This document shows positions 9,121 through 21,890 of a DNA stretch of 64,000 nt, piece by piece. The notes under the pieces were generated by a model. It made no database searches, was not told where the DNA came from, and saw only the letters and a list, made by a program, of their open reading frames with translations. The position numbers and the translations under genes were made by a program. Position 1 is the stretch's first letter; every line of letters starts with the position of its first letter. This stretch comes from Bursaphelenchus xylophilus (lineage: Eukaryota; Nematoda; Chromadorea; Rhabditida; Aphelenchoididae): positions 4,402,001 to 4,466,000 of the forward strand of contig CAJFCV020000004.1 in the NCBI GenBank assembly GCA_904066235.2. The letters run 5' to 3'.

Positions 9121-10496
9121 ACATCTGCTGCGATGAAATGCACATATATTATGCCGGGTTCCACGATCTCAATGTATCTACATCTACAGTACAACATGTA
9201 AATAAATATTGGTTATCAATAAATTTTAATAAAATATTCTGCGACAATAAACAATCAAGTCTCGATTTTGACTCCGCTTTTGTGCTGACTAGGGAAGTGT
9301 ACAAACGAACCCTCACCAAATGGCAAGTGTTATACACCATTGGAAAGCCCTTGAAAAATGGTACAAGGCACCATTTTCATTTTTTGCAGAATGCCTCAGG
9401 GCAAAAAAATATAAACGGTTGATTTGTCCCTTAAGTAGCAATAAATGCTATGGGGCAAAATAAATGTTATTTCAAAACGCTAAATGGTACGTATTGCTAC
9501 TAGGTTGGCCTAAGAATCATTATGAAGTTAGGTGCTTGCCAGTAAAACCATTTTACATATGATATTTACCGGGTTCAAATACCCATTAGGTGAAAAAAAA
9601 CACTTCACTTTTTTTTAATCTTGAAAAACATGTAAGTTTGATGGTTTTAACCGTAATCGACCGTCTTCCAGAAAAAATAAAACGTTTGTAAAAGTTTAAC
9701 GCAAATATTTTCTTAACTGTAAGAACGCAAAAATGGCTTTGCCCAGGCTGGGAACCGAACCTGGCTCGGTTTGGCTTGTCAGCCGGCTCAGCAACCACTG
9801 CACTATTGAAACAACCGTCTCCAAAGATTTTTTCCTGCCCGAGAGAAAGAAAGATTGTCAAATGTTTACCAATTTCTTGATTAAAAACCTTGGTTGTTTC
9901 TGAAGCGCGCATGCTATAATCAAATTAATAAGAAAATAGTTTATTTAGTTCGCAAAATATCCAATACAAACGACAAGAACAATATTTTTGCTATTAATTT
10001 GATTCGAAAGGCCGGATAAGTTTTTGTCGCTGCATAAAAGTGCTGTAGGCGACTTAGACTGGGGGTTTAGACAAGGCGAAACGTACACAAAGACGGAGAA
10101 TGACTCGGTAAAACCTCTAGAATATAAGTTCAAATTGTACAATCGGACCTTGTAGTTGCTGGTCAGACCTAAAGGAAGTTGTGAAAGGGGAAATGGGATG
10201 GATAAAACAATATTAGAAATGGAAAGTAGTCAAGGAATGGGAAGATACGACAGTTCAAGGAGGGAAATTATAATAACGGGTAACACAATTTTTTCAAAAT
10301 TTTTGATTTCCTTCAATCAACTCGAACTGAAAAATGTAAAGTGAAATAAAAAATCTGAAAAACCTATGATTTCCCGCTCAAACCATCCCACTTCCCAAAA
10401 ACCACCTCCCTTCCTGGTTAGACAACACGATTTTATTTACCCGGAAGCTTTTAGAAAATTACAGAACGACTTATAATCGAGGTTTTACAATGGGGT
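9121..10496. other. Intergenic stretch with a tRNA-like segment
   Basis: No gene is recognised between peptide copy 3 and the 3' end of SAR1. The only structured item is the tRNA-like segment on the minus strand at 9735-9805. Confidence 0.45.
9735..9805 (-). repeat. tRNA-like (SINE head or tRNA relic)
   Basis: On the minus strand there is an A-box-like TAGTGCAGTGGTTGCTGAG, and about 45 bases later a B-box-like CAGGTTCGGTTCCCAG. The A box resembles that at 4132 (TAGT..ACTGGTTAGAG). A full cloverleaf cannot be drawn, so a functional tRNA is unlikely. Confidence 0.35.
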
Positions 10497-11505
10497 CTAG
10501 TCCAGATACTGACTCAGCCAGCGGAAGCCTTCGCCGTAGCCTTGACGACGCAGAACTGAGCACATGAACACCTCCATGGGTCGACTGACGAGCTCGGAGC
10601 GGGGGATCTGTTGTTTGCCGGTGGTCTGTTGACTGATGCCCAGATAATGTTTGAGATGCTCCTCCGAGAAAGCGTTGGGTTTGTCGATTTTGTTGCCGAG
10701 GATGAGGACGGGGGCCGAGGCAACTTGTTCGTCTTGGAGAAGAGAGAGCAGCTCTTCGCGCGACTCGTTGATACGTTCTCCGTCCGCGGCGTCCACCAAG
10801 AAGACAATGGCATCCACGGCAGGGAAATAATCCTTCCATACTCGTCGTGCTGCAAGCAAATACTTACATTATTTCCTATTACAATTTATTATCAAATTTT
10901 TAACCTTAATGACATCATAATCTAAATATAGACGTCGAAATTCTAGAAAATAATAATCTTAAATCCATACCCTGTTGATGGCCTCCTAAATCGAATGTGG
11001 TGAACTTTATCCCTCCCAGACTCAGCTCTTCTGATGTGGGATGCATGGTGGGGACGTGTTGAGCAATTCTGTCATCTTTCAACATGTGCAGTAAGGTCGT
11101 TTTACCAGCGTTGTCCAGCCCGAGGAAGACCAGCTTTCCGGATTTTTTCGTTAGACCTGAAATCGGATTGGACATTATAGAAGCCTTCTGAGACGACAAA
11201 CAACACAACTCCACTAGAATTATGACTTATTATAACAAAACTATCCTTAGTTTAATTGAATTTAATCTGGTTTTTGCTAGATCACTTGGACATGTCATAA
11301 GTAAGAAAAAGAACCCGTAATAGCTCCAAAAAACATCTAAGATCGCAGAAAACGACGAGACCCTTCTACAAAGAACCTGTCTCACACCGCAATATAAACT
11401 CCAGCTTATCGTTGATCTCCTACCTAAAGTCAGAAAAGAACAAAACGAAAAAAACTTACCCAAGTAGTTCAGGATATCAGAGAACCAACTAAGAATCCAG
11501 GACAT
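10497..11505 (-). CDS. sar-1: SAR1 small GTPase (COPII coat)
   Basis: Three exons, 11505-11460, 11156-10971 and 10849-10497, give 194 residues, the normal SAR1 length. SAR1 is the ARF-family GTPase that inserts into the ER membrane and recruits Sec23/Sec24 and Sec13/Sec31 to form COPII vesicles. Visible hallmarks in order: the N-terminal amphipathic helix [16 protein letters not shown] used for membrane insertion, P loop GLDNAGKTT (about residues 25-33), switch I around PTMHPTSEE, switch II DLGGH (SAR1 form, where ARFs have DVGGQ), NKID guanine-specificity loop, and C-terminal [17 protein letters not shown]. Junction phases are consistent throughout. The long first intron (about 300 bases) is the only unusual point. 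Confidence 0.96.
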
Positions 11506-14019
11506 GATTTGGCTTTTCTGTTCGGCACCGCTTCAACTGTTTTTATGATTTTTGTGGACTTCCCGGCTCTCCGAAACGGGCCGAAAAAGCGGCGATAAAC
11601 CTGCAAAAATAAACCAAAATAAACAAGGTCTGAAGAAATGTAGCGAAATTCTGATAAACACGCAAGCTTTCTCAAAAATTATATTACACATGACATTTGT
11701 AACAGAAAAAAAGACATGCATAACAAATTTTCGAAGACTTTGTCCATAAATAAGAAAAAATCAATAAAAAAGAACAAAAAAAGGCTGATAACAGAGTATC
11801 AAATCACAAAACATCGAAAAAAGAGACCTCTTCGTCTGATGCCCTCAGGCTGAAGAAACAATCCCATGACTGGGGAATGGGGTGACCTGGCGTGCAAAAA
11901 AATGTAATGACAGGGAACATCGATCCCAATTGAGGTTTAGAGCACGTTTCCAACATGGTTTATGTTTTCTCGGTACAATAGAAATGCTTTTTAGAACTAA
12001 GGCATCAAGTATAACACAGATCAAAGAAAAACCTGAGAGCGTTCGGGAAACATCTTTGTAACGTGATCAATTAGCTTTACTTCCTCTACCAGATCAAAAA
12101 TTTGCGTAAAAGTCCCGATAATCCAATAAATTAGGCCAATCTCCAAATTGAACATCAAGAACAAGATAAAAAAAAACTCGAAAAGCCTGTAGAACCTGAC
12201 AAATAATTAAATTCTAACTCAGACCATTCAATTACCGCCTGACTATGTACCAACCCTCTTGCACTCAGAAAACGTTTTCGTTTCGGTCCGAAAAACACCG
12301 CAACGTCTGTCGAAACGGAAGGAAAAAGGCGTTTGCCGATAGAAATCAGCTGATCTCAACCAAATCATATGACCAGCCACCGAAGTACACATCTTCGTAG
12401 GTGCTAGGAAGTACCCAATCTAATTGTATACCGATTCAGACCCTTCGAAGTGTAACTTACACTTTTAAATTTTTGAATTTGATTCAAAAATAAAAAAAAA
12501 ATATTCGAATACATCAAAAGTCAAGCCGATATTGTCAACGTCTGAATTCTAGCCTTCTCCGGATGATTGGAATCAGGTTCCAGACGAAAACCCTTGCAAA
12601 ATCCAAAAAGCGGCGAAATCCGAAAAAAAGGTCTGCTCCTTCTCCCCCGAGCGCACTCTCTCGCCTCCACGTGGAACTCTCACTGGATGGCGTTGTCTTT
12701 TTCGGGGAGAAAGAAGGGGGAATGGTCACTAAATTGGCCCTACAGCCGAGGGAAGAGGATTTTTTCGAAGGGACTCTAATTAGCGCCCACGGTCTTAGTT
12801 TGGTTTAGAGAGGAAAGATCTATGGGAAAATCGATATTCCCGGAGGAAATGAGGCCGATAAAATTGGAAGAAATCTCTAAACGAACTGTCTAGAGATTTT
12901 TTACCAAGCGACTTTTGCTGTAAAAGCCAACACAAGTAAACCATTGAAGTCTGATGCAATTACCCAGGGGAGTGCAGACAGATCATTCGGGAGATGAAAG
13001 CGAAAATCGAACCGCAAAGGGAAAAGAATGAAGCGCTTGCATCCGTCGTCGCTTGTTTCAACAAAGACCAATATAAAGCAATAGAATCGGAAGCACGAAA
13101 CAATAAAATATGTGTGTTTCTATAAATTATGCGACTTTCTCCACTTCATTCTCGTCTTCTTAAAACAAGGCGAACAGAAGGCACGCAATAACTACCCAAA
13201 GCAAAATAAATGGCAAACATGATATAGAACTTCGAATACGCCCTGAATTTAACCTAAAAGCGTAACAATTCAACAAAAAAAATGCAAATCCGTCAAGGAC
13301 AAATACGAACGATACTAAAGTAAGGTTTTAGTGGGCAGCTCGTTCCTAAAACGGTTTATTCCGCGTTGACGTCAACCGAGGCCGCTAATCTACCCCCACG
13401 TTCGAAAATTATTCGGTATTTGGTCGGAAACATTTACAAGAAATAAGAAGAGAAAAAATATTGATGGATAACATAAAAAGACCCCGAAAATCCGCTCAAT
13501 AAACTATCAGGAGTCGAACACAGCCTTGGAAAGCTTCAATGCTCTATAAACTAACATTACGAGCCATAATCGCCCACAAAACCCGCCAAATTCCTGTAAG
13601 TTTTGTTCAAAAACCCAACCGAACATTCTTGAAAAAAACCCGCACCGTGCGAGAGTGAAGGCGAGAGTGCATCGCACAGTGCACTCGAGAGTTTCCTCCG
13701 CTTTGCGGAAGCCCGGAGGGTTTTTTCGTCTTCGCCAGACGGGACCGGCCGCGTGGCGAGCATTAGCTCACTCTCTTCCTCCACTAGAACACGTCGAATA
13801 AAAGAGCGCGCGAATTTGAAAAGCAATTTTGCTCGCCATTTTATACGACGAAACCTATCTGAGGGACATTTTATACGATGAAAGCTGTAAAAATAATTAT
13901 TTTCTTTCTAGAAATCGATGTGTTGATGGTGGAGGTGTATTTTTAGGCTATTTTCATGATTATTTTGGAACAAAAGACAGGATATATCTAGTTTTTTGTA
14001 TTATATTATCCTAATCAAA
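11506..14019. other. Spacer between SAR1 and RFT1, no gene
   Basis: The two genes are divergent, so both promoters must lie here. A Lys/Arg-rich frame of 60-80 codons near 12,563-12,808 has no recognisable motif and no splice partners. Two GCAC-type palindromes occur near 13,645-13,681, and two copies of the word ATTTTATACGAYG at about 13,838-13,883. Confidence 0.4.
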
Positions 14020-16165
14020 ATGGTGTCATCGATAGGAGATATTCTGAAGGCCAACTTCACTGGGCAGGTAAGTTGACGTCTAAAATGTTGCTGCCACCTA
14101 TTCCGTATTTTGTACAATCTTTTATCCTCGTTTTTTAAGATCGTTGGACGGTTATTTACCTTTCTAATTAACATGTACTTTATTCGGACGGTTAGTGGTG
14201 AAGTTCTTGGATTAATTAATGTCCGGTGAGTTATTCAGCTCTTTTTGTTCTTAATTTTGGGTACAGACTGAACCTGCTCTACATGACGATCAATTTCCTG
14301 GTTTCCGAGCCTCTCCGGAAGACATGTTTGAGTGCCGATTTGACTGTGAAGGATTCCATGGTCTATGCGTGGATAAGGTAAGATTATTTCTTGTCTGAAG
14401 AAGGCCGCTTTGAAGTTTTACGTTCACTAGAGAAGAAGAATGATCTTACAGATGTAACAATCAATTTTACTTTATCTACGATTACTTTTAGCCCGATATT
14501 AGCGATTCCGATCGCCTTACTTCTGTCGTTCGTCTGGACCCTGTTACCCACAATGTCGGCTGTCTCCGAGGCTGATTACACCGTCCTGGTGGGATGCTTT
14601 TGTATGGCCTCACTTATGGAAAGTCTGGCCGAGCCTCTGGCTATTTTAGCAATGAAAAACGGGCAAAACAATCTGTTCGCGTTCTCCCAATCATTCTTGC
14701 TCATTTCCAACAAGTTTGTGGCCTTATTTTTGATTCTTGCGGGTGTATCTTCAACAACAGCACTGTGTTGTGGACAGGTAAGGGGTTATTGTGACATTCC
14801 GTAAGGTCCTACATTAAAAATCAAATGATTTTTGACTGAAATAGGATTTCTGTCATGTGTGACATCTAAAATAAGGTGTTTAATGGAATTTTTGTTTGCT
14901 CTAAGAACGATTGAAGGTCTCTAAATTATGCTTATGATATTTTCAGCTGTTTGGATCTCTTATCTACACATTACTGCTCTACTTCTCCTTCATCCGCGCC
15001 TATTTCCGCAAAGAATTGGACTTTTGGCCATTTATGCAGATGGTGCCAAAATACGAGCTCAAGTACCTCAGGTTACTGGCTACCCTGTTACTGCATTCAG
15101 CTCAGAAGCAAGTTCTTACTGATGGATCAGCTTACGTGATGACTTTCACCAAACAATTAAGTTTAAGCGAGCAAGGTAAGTATCTAGTGTAATATAACAT
15201 AACTCGAAATTCCAATATTTCAACCATAATGTTTTAGCGGCATACGATGCGATAGAGCGTCTGGGATCATTGGTTGTAAGGATTGTGCTCAGGCCGTTGG
15301 AAGAGAGCTGTGCCGTTTATTTTTCATCGCGATTGGAGAGAAGTCAAGCTGCTTCTGTGCCCAGGCCGTTAATTGAATTCTTCCAAGCATTGTTGCGGAA
15401 TATTTTCACACTTGGAATGGTGGTTTGTGTATTTGCAATCCCGTATTCATCGATTGCTGTTCAGATTTATGGAGGTCAGTGATGGATAATATAGTTGGTA
15501 TATACCGGACTGTCGGAGATTCAATTTAAAGTATTTTTACATCGTATTGTTCCAGGTGAACTCCTTAAACAGAACCGCGGAGCCTTCATCCTCACCTTAT
15601 ACGCCTTTTATCTGCTGTCGATGGCTATGAACGGTCTTCTCGAATGCTTCGCCTTCGCTGCAATGTCATCGGAAGGCATCTTAAAACACACAAAGTTCCT
15701 TTTCATATCCTCCCTGATCCATTTGGCCCTCAACATCGGCCTCATGCATTATATTGGAGCTCCGGGCTTTGTTATCGCCAACATTGCCAATTCCCTTCTC
15801 AGAGCCGGCTATAATTGGATGTATATCGCACAAATGCGTGGGCTGAACAACGAGATATTTAGCATCTGGAAAGTACTTCCTGACTGGAATGTGTTTACTC
15901 AGATGTTTATGAGCTTAGTTGTGACAACGCTCAGCGGATTGGTAAGGATTATATTGTAAATAGTAGGGAAAAATTGCCAAAATTATTTAAAATTTTTGAA
16001 CGATCAGTATCAATGTCTGAAACTTTTAAGATTTTCTTCTCCACCCCCGGCCTCGCCTACACTGGTGCTCATTTGGCCGTCGGGCTCGTCATGTTCGTCC
16101 AGATGATGATATTTTTGCTCCAAAATGGCGAATTTTATCAACGATTGTGGGAGAAGTTGGACTAA
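14020..16165 (+). CDS. rft-1: RFT1 homologue (dolichol-oligosaccharide flipping)
   Basis: Eight exons: 14020-14067, 14140-14225, 14267-14377, 14492-14777, 14947-15175, 15238-15474, 15556-15941 and 16031-16165. They give 505 residues, close to the usual ~540 for RFT1. RFT1 is a polytopic ER membrane protein of the MOP superfamily needed for translocation of Man5GlcNAc2-PP-dolichol during N-glycan precursor assembly; its exact role as the flippase is debated. Visible family features are the N-terminal IVGRLFTFLINMYFIR and LGLINVRLNLLYMTINFLV, the region SEPLRKTCL, the charged loop RAYFRKELDFWPFMQMVPKY, SGSAYVMTF-like text (DGSAYVMTFTKQLSLSEQ) followed by AAYDAIERLGSLVVR, and LRPLEESCAVYFS. About ten to twelve hydrophobic spans are evident. 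Acceptors of exons 2 and 8 end in AAG rather than CAG. It is convergent with GEX-3, 286 bases apart. Confidence 0.93.
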
Positions 16166-16240
16166 AAGTTTTAAGTACGACACGTTACGATCTCAACGAC
16201 AATTTTGTATAATTTAAGCTATATTTGAATAATTTATTAC

Positions 16241-16246
16241 AATAAA
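16241..16246 (+). promoter_or_regulatory. Poly(A) signal of RFT1
   Basis: AATAAA lies 76 bases after the RFT1 stop, within the short convergent spacer shared with GEX-3. Confidence 0.5.
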
Positions 16247-16450
16247 TATGAAAAAATCGTACAAGATATGACAAAATATACAATAATATGACTGTTAAAG
16301 CTTGCGTAAATAAGTCTGAATTGTCCGGAAAATATTCACAAGATGTCGTTATTGCTCATACAATTAAATACTCTATTGAAGAGATTTTTGATCAAAAAAA
16401 AAATAAAGATTGACTGTCTACTACAATAACAAAATAGATCTAATATGACA

Positions 16451-19400
16451 CTACTTGTTTATAGGCAAGGTCTCGGCTCTGTAGGCGTTCAGATAGGCGG
16501 ATCTGATCAGGGCATACGGGAAACACGATTCGAGGAGGTTGTAATTGAGCCAGGAGGAGTTTTTGACAATTTGTTCGAGTAGAATGTACAAGGATTGGTT
16601 GAGACGTGACCCGTCGGGGTCCGTGGGGTTCGAGTTTTGGAGGAGGGAGCGAGAGGCGAGCTGAAACTTTAGTTAAAATCATCAAACTTTTTCAGATTCG
16701 CATAAAAATTCTGAGATTTTTCACTTTTCTTAAAACACTGATGTAACTCTAGGTTTCAGAATTCAAAAAAAAAAAAAAATGGTAACTATTTCGATGACAC
16801 TGAAATAAAAGCCATCTCTTACCGCCAAGAATTCCCTCATTCGATCGGGGATTTCGTCCGTTGAATGGAGTGCGAAAACCGAGCCACAAATGGTTCCAAT
16901 GGCCTTCGCGATGGTATGACAATTATTTTCGGTGGCTAAAACCCATAATTATTACTTTTAAACTCTGTAATAATCAAAAAAAAATCAAAAATTATATTGC
17001 ACATGGCAACAAAACAACTATTGCATTCAAAAAACTCACTGCAAAGGCTTGGTTTATAAATGGATTGTCGGTTTTTGGAGAGCTTCGGTAGTGCGATTGC
17101 AATAAATACCATGCACAGACAGCACAGTTCGTAATGGTCGACCATTTCCGGAGTTGGATGGCCTCGTTGTTGAGGAAGGCCAAATTTCATCCTCAAAACA
17201 CCGACCAATCCATAGTCAACGTCCTGTTTCATGCCTGCCGCGGCGCAAACTTCGGCGATTTGAACTGAAAATTTTCAAAAAAGTATAACATTACACTTGA
17301 TTTTAGGTCCTGCCACGATAACCTCAATTCCACCTCCAAAGTCGCTCAGGCCTTGCCGGAATTTTCCTAAACTGCAATAAAATGCCTACCTCTAACTTCT
17401 GGCGTTGTGGCTTCCACCAAATCTTCCAGAGAATGCAGTAAAAATGGCATTCTTTGTTTGAGGCAATAGTTCAAAGCATCATAAATCAGATCTCTGAAGG
17501 CGCAGATCTCTCCAATGATTATGACTCTTTGCAGGATGGACTCTATTGGTGATCCTCCGGCGGTTGGTGAGTTGTTATTCGTTGCCGAACTGGACGATCC
17601 ACCTGCATTTGAGGAACCAGAGCTGTGGAGCGAAACTAAAAATAGAGACAAATTACAGTACCATTAAAATTAGTTAAAACAAAATAGTGTCATAACTAAT
17701 GGAATCTCTTTGATACAAATTTTCTTCCCTATAAATTCTTTCCCCCATCAATAACACTAAAAATTTCCGATTTTTTTTGTAAAAGCACATTTCATCGTAT
17801 AACTTGTCGCGTATGTCAAAATTTCCAACCCCCCAAGGAAAGCATGGTCTGATTCTGTGACTTACTGTTACTTTGCATGGTTGCCGATTTTTTATGGCCA
17901 TTCTGGACCATCTGCGAAGCGATGTTTGGATCAGACAAGGCCCGGATCAATTCCCTCATTCGTTCCGGCGAAGAATACGAAACCCTCGCCTCTTTCAACA
18001 AATCCCTTTGAGGTTTTTGTCGGATTAACCGCAGAATCTCTCCGATTTGCGATGCCACAAGGTTGATCACCTTCTCCGTTATATACTTCACTCCATAGGG
18101 GCCGATTAATTGGGCCAGGGCCCTTAATTCTCTCGGATCTGTGTATTGATCAGCCGGAAGATCGGTGTCGATGGCCGAAATGAATGCCTTTAAGTGGTCT
18201 GAGTACATCAACTGGCAGAGCGAGGCCTTGTGGAGGAGATCGGAGTAGAAGGCGTAGTAGATCTGGGAGATTGTGGGATGGCCGAACGAATCCAAGGGCT
18301 GAGTTTGTTGGAGAAGGGCGTCGTTGAAGATCTGGGAGACGTTTACGTTTACTGAAAATGGATTTCAATTACTTTTCTCTCCAAACCAACTCAAATATTC
18401 CTTTGAAACCTCACTTTTTCAAAAATCATCCCATTAGATCCCTACTATAATATACAAACCCCAAAATTTTCAACTTACAGCAATCGTCGACTCTCTGGAG
18501 TGCTGCCATTTCGCTTTTTACATAGTCCAGAACTTCCGAGGGTCGTTTCGGATACTGTCCATTCGGATTCTTCGTATAATTCACCAGATTTCTCATAAAA
18601 ACCACCTCCAAGTTGTTATGAAGGAAGGCCTTTGGATGGAATAAATGGTCCGTCACTTTGATCCTGGTACTTTGAGAAATGCTCTGACAAAGCTCAACCA
18701 GATACAAATTCCTTCTTTCGAGTTCATTCAGATCCGTTGCGGAGCTTTTCTGTCTGTGGGATTCGAATCCGGGCATCTGGATGTAGGGCTGGCTTTGCTT
18801 TTTATCGCCGGATTGGAACTGATAATTGACAGCGATCATTTGCGCGCAACTTCTGGGAGATGTCTGATCGGAGAGTTGATGCTCTTCTTTGGCGACTTCA
18901 TCGAACAATCGGGCAGTTTGAAGGGCCAACTTTTCCAACGAGGCATTGGCCGAAAGGACAGCTAAAACAAGGTAAATTAATGTCTAAAAAGCTCAATTCT
19001 TAATTACAAATCCTCCAAAACGACGTGAAATCTCTTCCCCACCTCTTTCCAAGATATGATCCTTCTCTTCCGGGCACATTTCATGCGTTGCATAAGCAAA
19101 ATCATCCGTTAATTCGGCAAACGCGACTGAAAATCGACTTTGTGCAGGGAAATTGAGGGTATTCTCCAGCTGCTGGTCAAATTGCTGTGGGTAAAAACAG
19201 TAGATCGACAAGTCACTTGATTCCTTTATCATCTCCGGGATTATATCAATCATTTTCGTGTGGAAAACGGTGATATTGCAAAGGTAGGCCAGCTCCTTAT
19301 GGTCGCGGAAGTCAAATCCGGATCGGCGGACACTGGTGTTGGCTTGGAAGCGGAACCAGTCTAATCTGAAATGCATACACATCCATTACAAACCATTTTC

Positions 19401-21345
19401 AATCAAAATTCTAGATCCGGAGACATTTTATACGAAAAATTTTGCAAACGAAATTTCATCGTATAAAATGTCACCAACTTGCCATATTTAAATCACCATA
19501 CCTTAGTCCGCTCAAATTGACGTCTTGGTCCTTGATCTGAGCCACTGAGTCAATGAAACATTTCAATAAATGAGCTTCATTCTCCGGTAATCTCGCTAAA
19601 ATCCCCGGATTTTCCTCGACCAACTCCCTTAGGGCAATCGCATCGTGGCTGTACATGAAGTCGCGGTAATACCGATTAATTATAAGTTGATTTTGAGCCA
19701 AAAGATTGCGAAGTTCACACATGAAGTACAAGATTTCGGCGAGATTTCGATCTTGGACAACTTGTTCGAGGGCAGTTCTTAATTTTTTGTTGACATGCAC
19801 AAGATCTGCGTGTCGTAGAAGCCAAAGCACTTCATCACGCGCAAAAGAGAGTGCCATCCACACAAACAGGGTCTTAGGGCCTGAAAAAATAAAAAATTTT
19901 GAAAAAAATTGATCAATTCTATGGTAAGTGATATCTGATGCAAAAAAAAAGATTTTTAAAAGCTGCCAGAAGCGCGTTAAACATTACAAAAGGCCCTAAA
20001 GAGCCCCAAAAACCCATGAAACTCTATTTTTAAATTTATTCTTAAATTAACCTACCGAAAAGAGCGGGTTTATCCTTCAATAAGCACGTCATTTCTCTCA
20101 ATGCCGTTCGAATAAACTGTCTCCTGTGTGCATGGAAAGCGCCACAATTCTGTAGAGCATCTTGTGACATCTGTTTCAGCTCTTGTACTCGTTTGGAAGC
20201 TCCCTTTTGCGCTTCGAAAAACGATATTAACCAAGGATACAGAAGTAAAGGCTCATCCCGGAACAACTGAAGTGATAATGAATGCTCCAGGACTTTGTGG
20301 AACATCTGTACGACAAAAAGGTCTTGTAGAAGGGTGTTGTGGCACACGGTCGTTCCAACTGAAAAAAAATATATTATTTTACATAACAATTATATGTATT
20401 AGACAAAAGTTGATTGCCAAATTGCCTAAAAACAGAAAAACAAAAATAATTTGTGAGAGCTTACATATGATCCACTTGTCCATCGTCTCAATGCTCAAAT
20501 ACTCACAAGAAACCGTATTGGTGAGGGCCGCGAAAATCATTTCTTGTGGTTTTGCTATCAAGGACATCATCCCGGCGTTCCGACACTGCTCCGCGGAGAT
20601 ATTTCTTCGCAAATATATATCATAAAGACTTCGGAGAGCTGAGTGAACGAGCTGAAAATATAAATTCATGTCCTCATCTGCCTAAACATAAAGCTTAATA
20701 AAAAAATATTAAACTTACTCTATTGATCGGATTGAAATCCTCCACTAATTTCTTCATCGGATTATCGTAATCCACAACCATCTGACCTAGACGCGGAAAG
20801 GACAGCTCTGATCGTTGATTTGACAAGTCATAGGCAGCATTGTACAAGGCCAAGATTGCCTTTCGATCCTCAATTCGAGCCAGCATCAACATCAAAGAGA
20901 CAAAGCTGGATATCAAGTTCAGGAATCCGGCAGTCAGATCGTAGTTCAACGATATATCCAGAGTAACTTGATTGGCATCCATCTGAGTAAGCAACTGCAG
21001 GATATGATCCTTCAGATCAAGGAGTTCAACAAAAGTGTAGTAATACAGAGAAAGATTCTTCATTATATCGCCTTTGACTGCATCTACGTTTGACATGGCA
21101 CTCTAAAATCGACAAAACATAGAAATAGAGAAGAAACTTACCGAGTTCCTCTTCAAATCCATCTGCGGAAATTTTTTGGTCAAGTGGGAAATCGCAGACT
21201 CAAGATTCTTTTCCTGAAGGAACCTGGGCTTCGATTTTGGATCCGCACAAGCCTTCTTGACATTGTAGATCCGAGTAAGCATCCCCAGACTTCGGTCATT
21301 CAGTATAATCAACTTCTCCGCGATCTTCATCTGTGCCGCCTCCAT
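16451..21345 (-). CDS. gex-3: GEX-3 / NCKAP1 (HEM), WAVE complex subunit
   Basis: Twelve exons: 21345-21142, 21102-20719, 20651-20465, 20358-20056, 19880-19502, 19365-19043, 18961-18479, 18351-17866, 17635-17390, 17264-17040, 16935-16823 and 16660-16451. They give 1180 residues (human NCKAP1 is about 1128). The protein is a scaffold of the WAVE regulatory complex, which with CYFIP links Rac to Arp2/3 actin assembly. Collinear family landmarks are [20 protein letters not shown] at the start, YPRLGQM-type text ([18 protein letters not shown]), [13 protein letters not shown], the region ending [36 protein letters not shown] and the C-terminal [16 protein letters not shown]. The ATG at 21345 was chosen over an upstream in-frame TTG. 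The exon 6 donor was placed at 19043 because it keeps the spacing between the conserved ER and LSDQ. A Ser/Asn/Gly-rich insert in exon 9 explains the extra length. Confidence 0.95.
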
Positions 21346-21611
21346 CTTCAATAAAATAAGTTAAATTGTCAAAACCGTATAGAAAAATCAGCTTTAAAAC
21401 CCCGTAAAATTTTAACTAAAGAACCCCCAGCTAGCTTTTCCATCAAAAACTATCTGTTATCTGAAAGATTTTTTTCTGCTACATTATCTATGACTCATCT
21501 CTTATAAAAAATCAAAAGAAACAAAACGGCAACAGAATCTGTCTAAAACAATGAAAAATAGAAGACAGAATCAATCTTCTCCAGTCTCGACGAATACGCG
21601 CGCGCGGCCAA

Positions 21612-21812
21612 AATTGGACAGAGTGAAATTGGACAGATTTTCACTGCAATCGTACGAAATGTCAATATTGAACCATCAAATAATTATTTTTTGCAGTGAA
21701 AAAAATCTGTCGAGTTTCACTCTGTCCAATTTCACTCTGTCCAATTTCCACGCTCTGTCCAAATTATTTCTGTCCAATTTCACTCTGTCCAATTTCACTC
21801 TGTCCAGTTTCC
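21612..21812. repeat. CTGTCCAATTTCA minisatellite forming a hairpin
   Basis: The word CACTCTGTCCAATTT and close variants occur at least six times between 21,717 and 21,808. The reverse complement (AATTGGACAGAGTGAAATTG) lies at 21612-21631, so the unit at 21612-21648 pairs with 21692-21749. A separate short inverted repeat (AAAAAGTTGAC/GTCAACTTTTT) follows near 21,840-21,874. Confidence 0.6.
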
Positions 21813-21890
21813 ACGAAGCCAAAATAATTTATGGAGAGAAAAAGTTGACGCGCGAATGTTGAGTCAACTTTTTCTGTGTGACCAAATCTA

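Noticed and set aside
12563..12808. Lys/Arg-rich small protein gene
   Set aside because: Low-complexity frame with overlapping frames of similar length, no signal, no domain and no splice context.
18993..19043. Extending GEX-3 exon 6 through ...RRFGGFV
   Set aside because: That donor gives the wrong phase for the next exon. Ending at 19043 restores frame and the conserved spacing to LSDQ.
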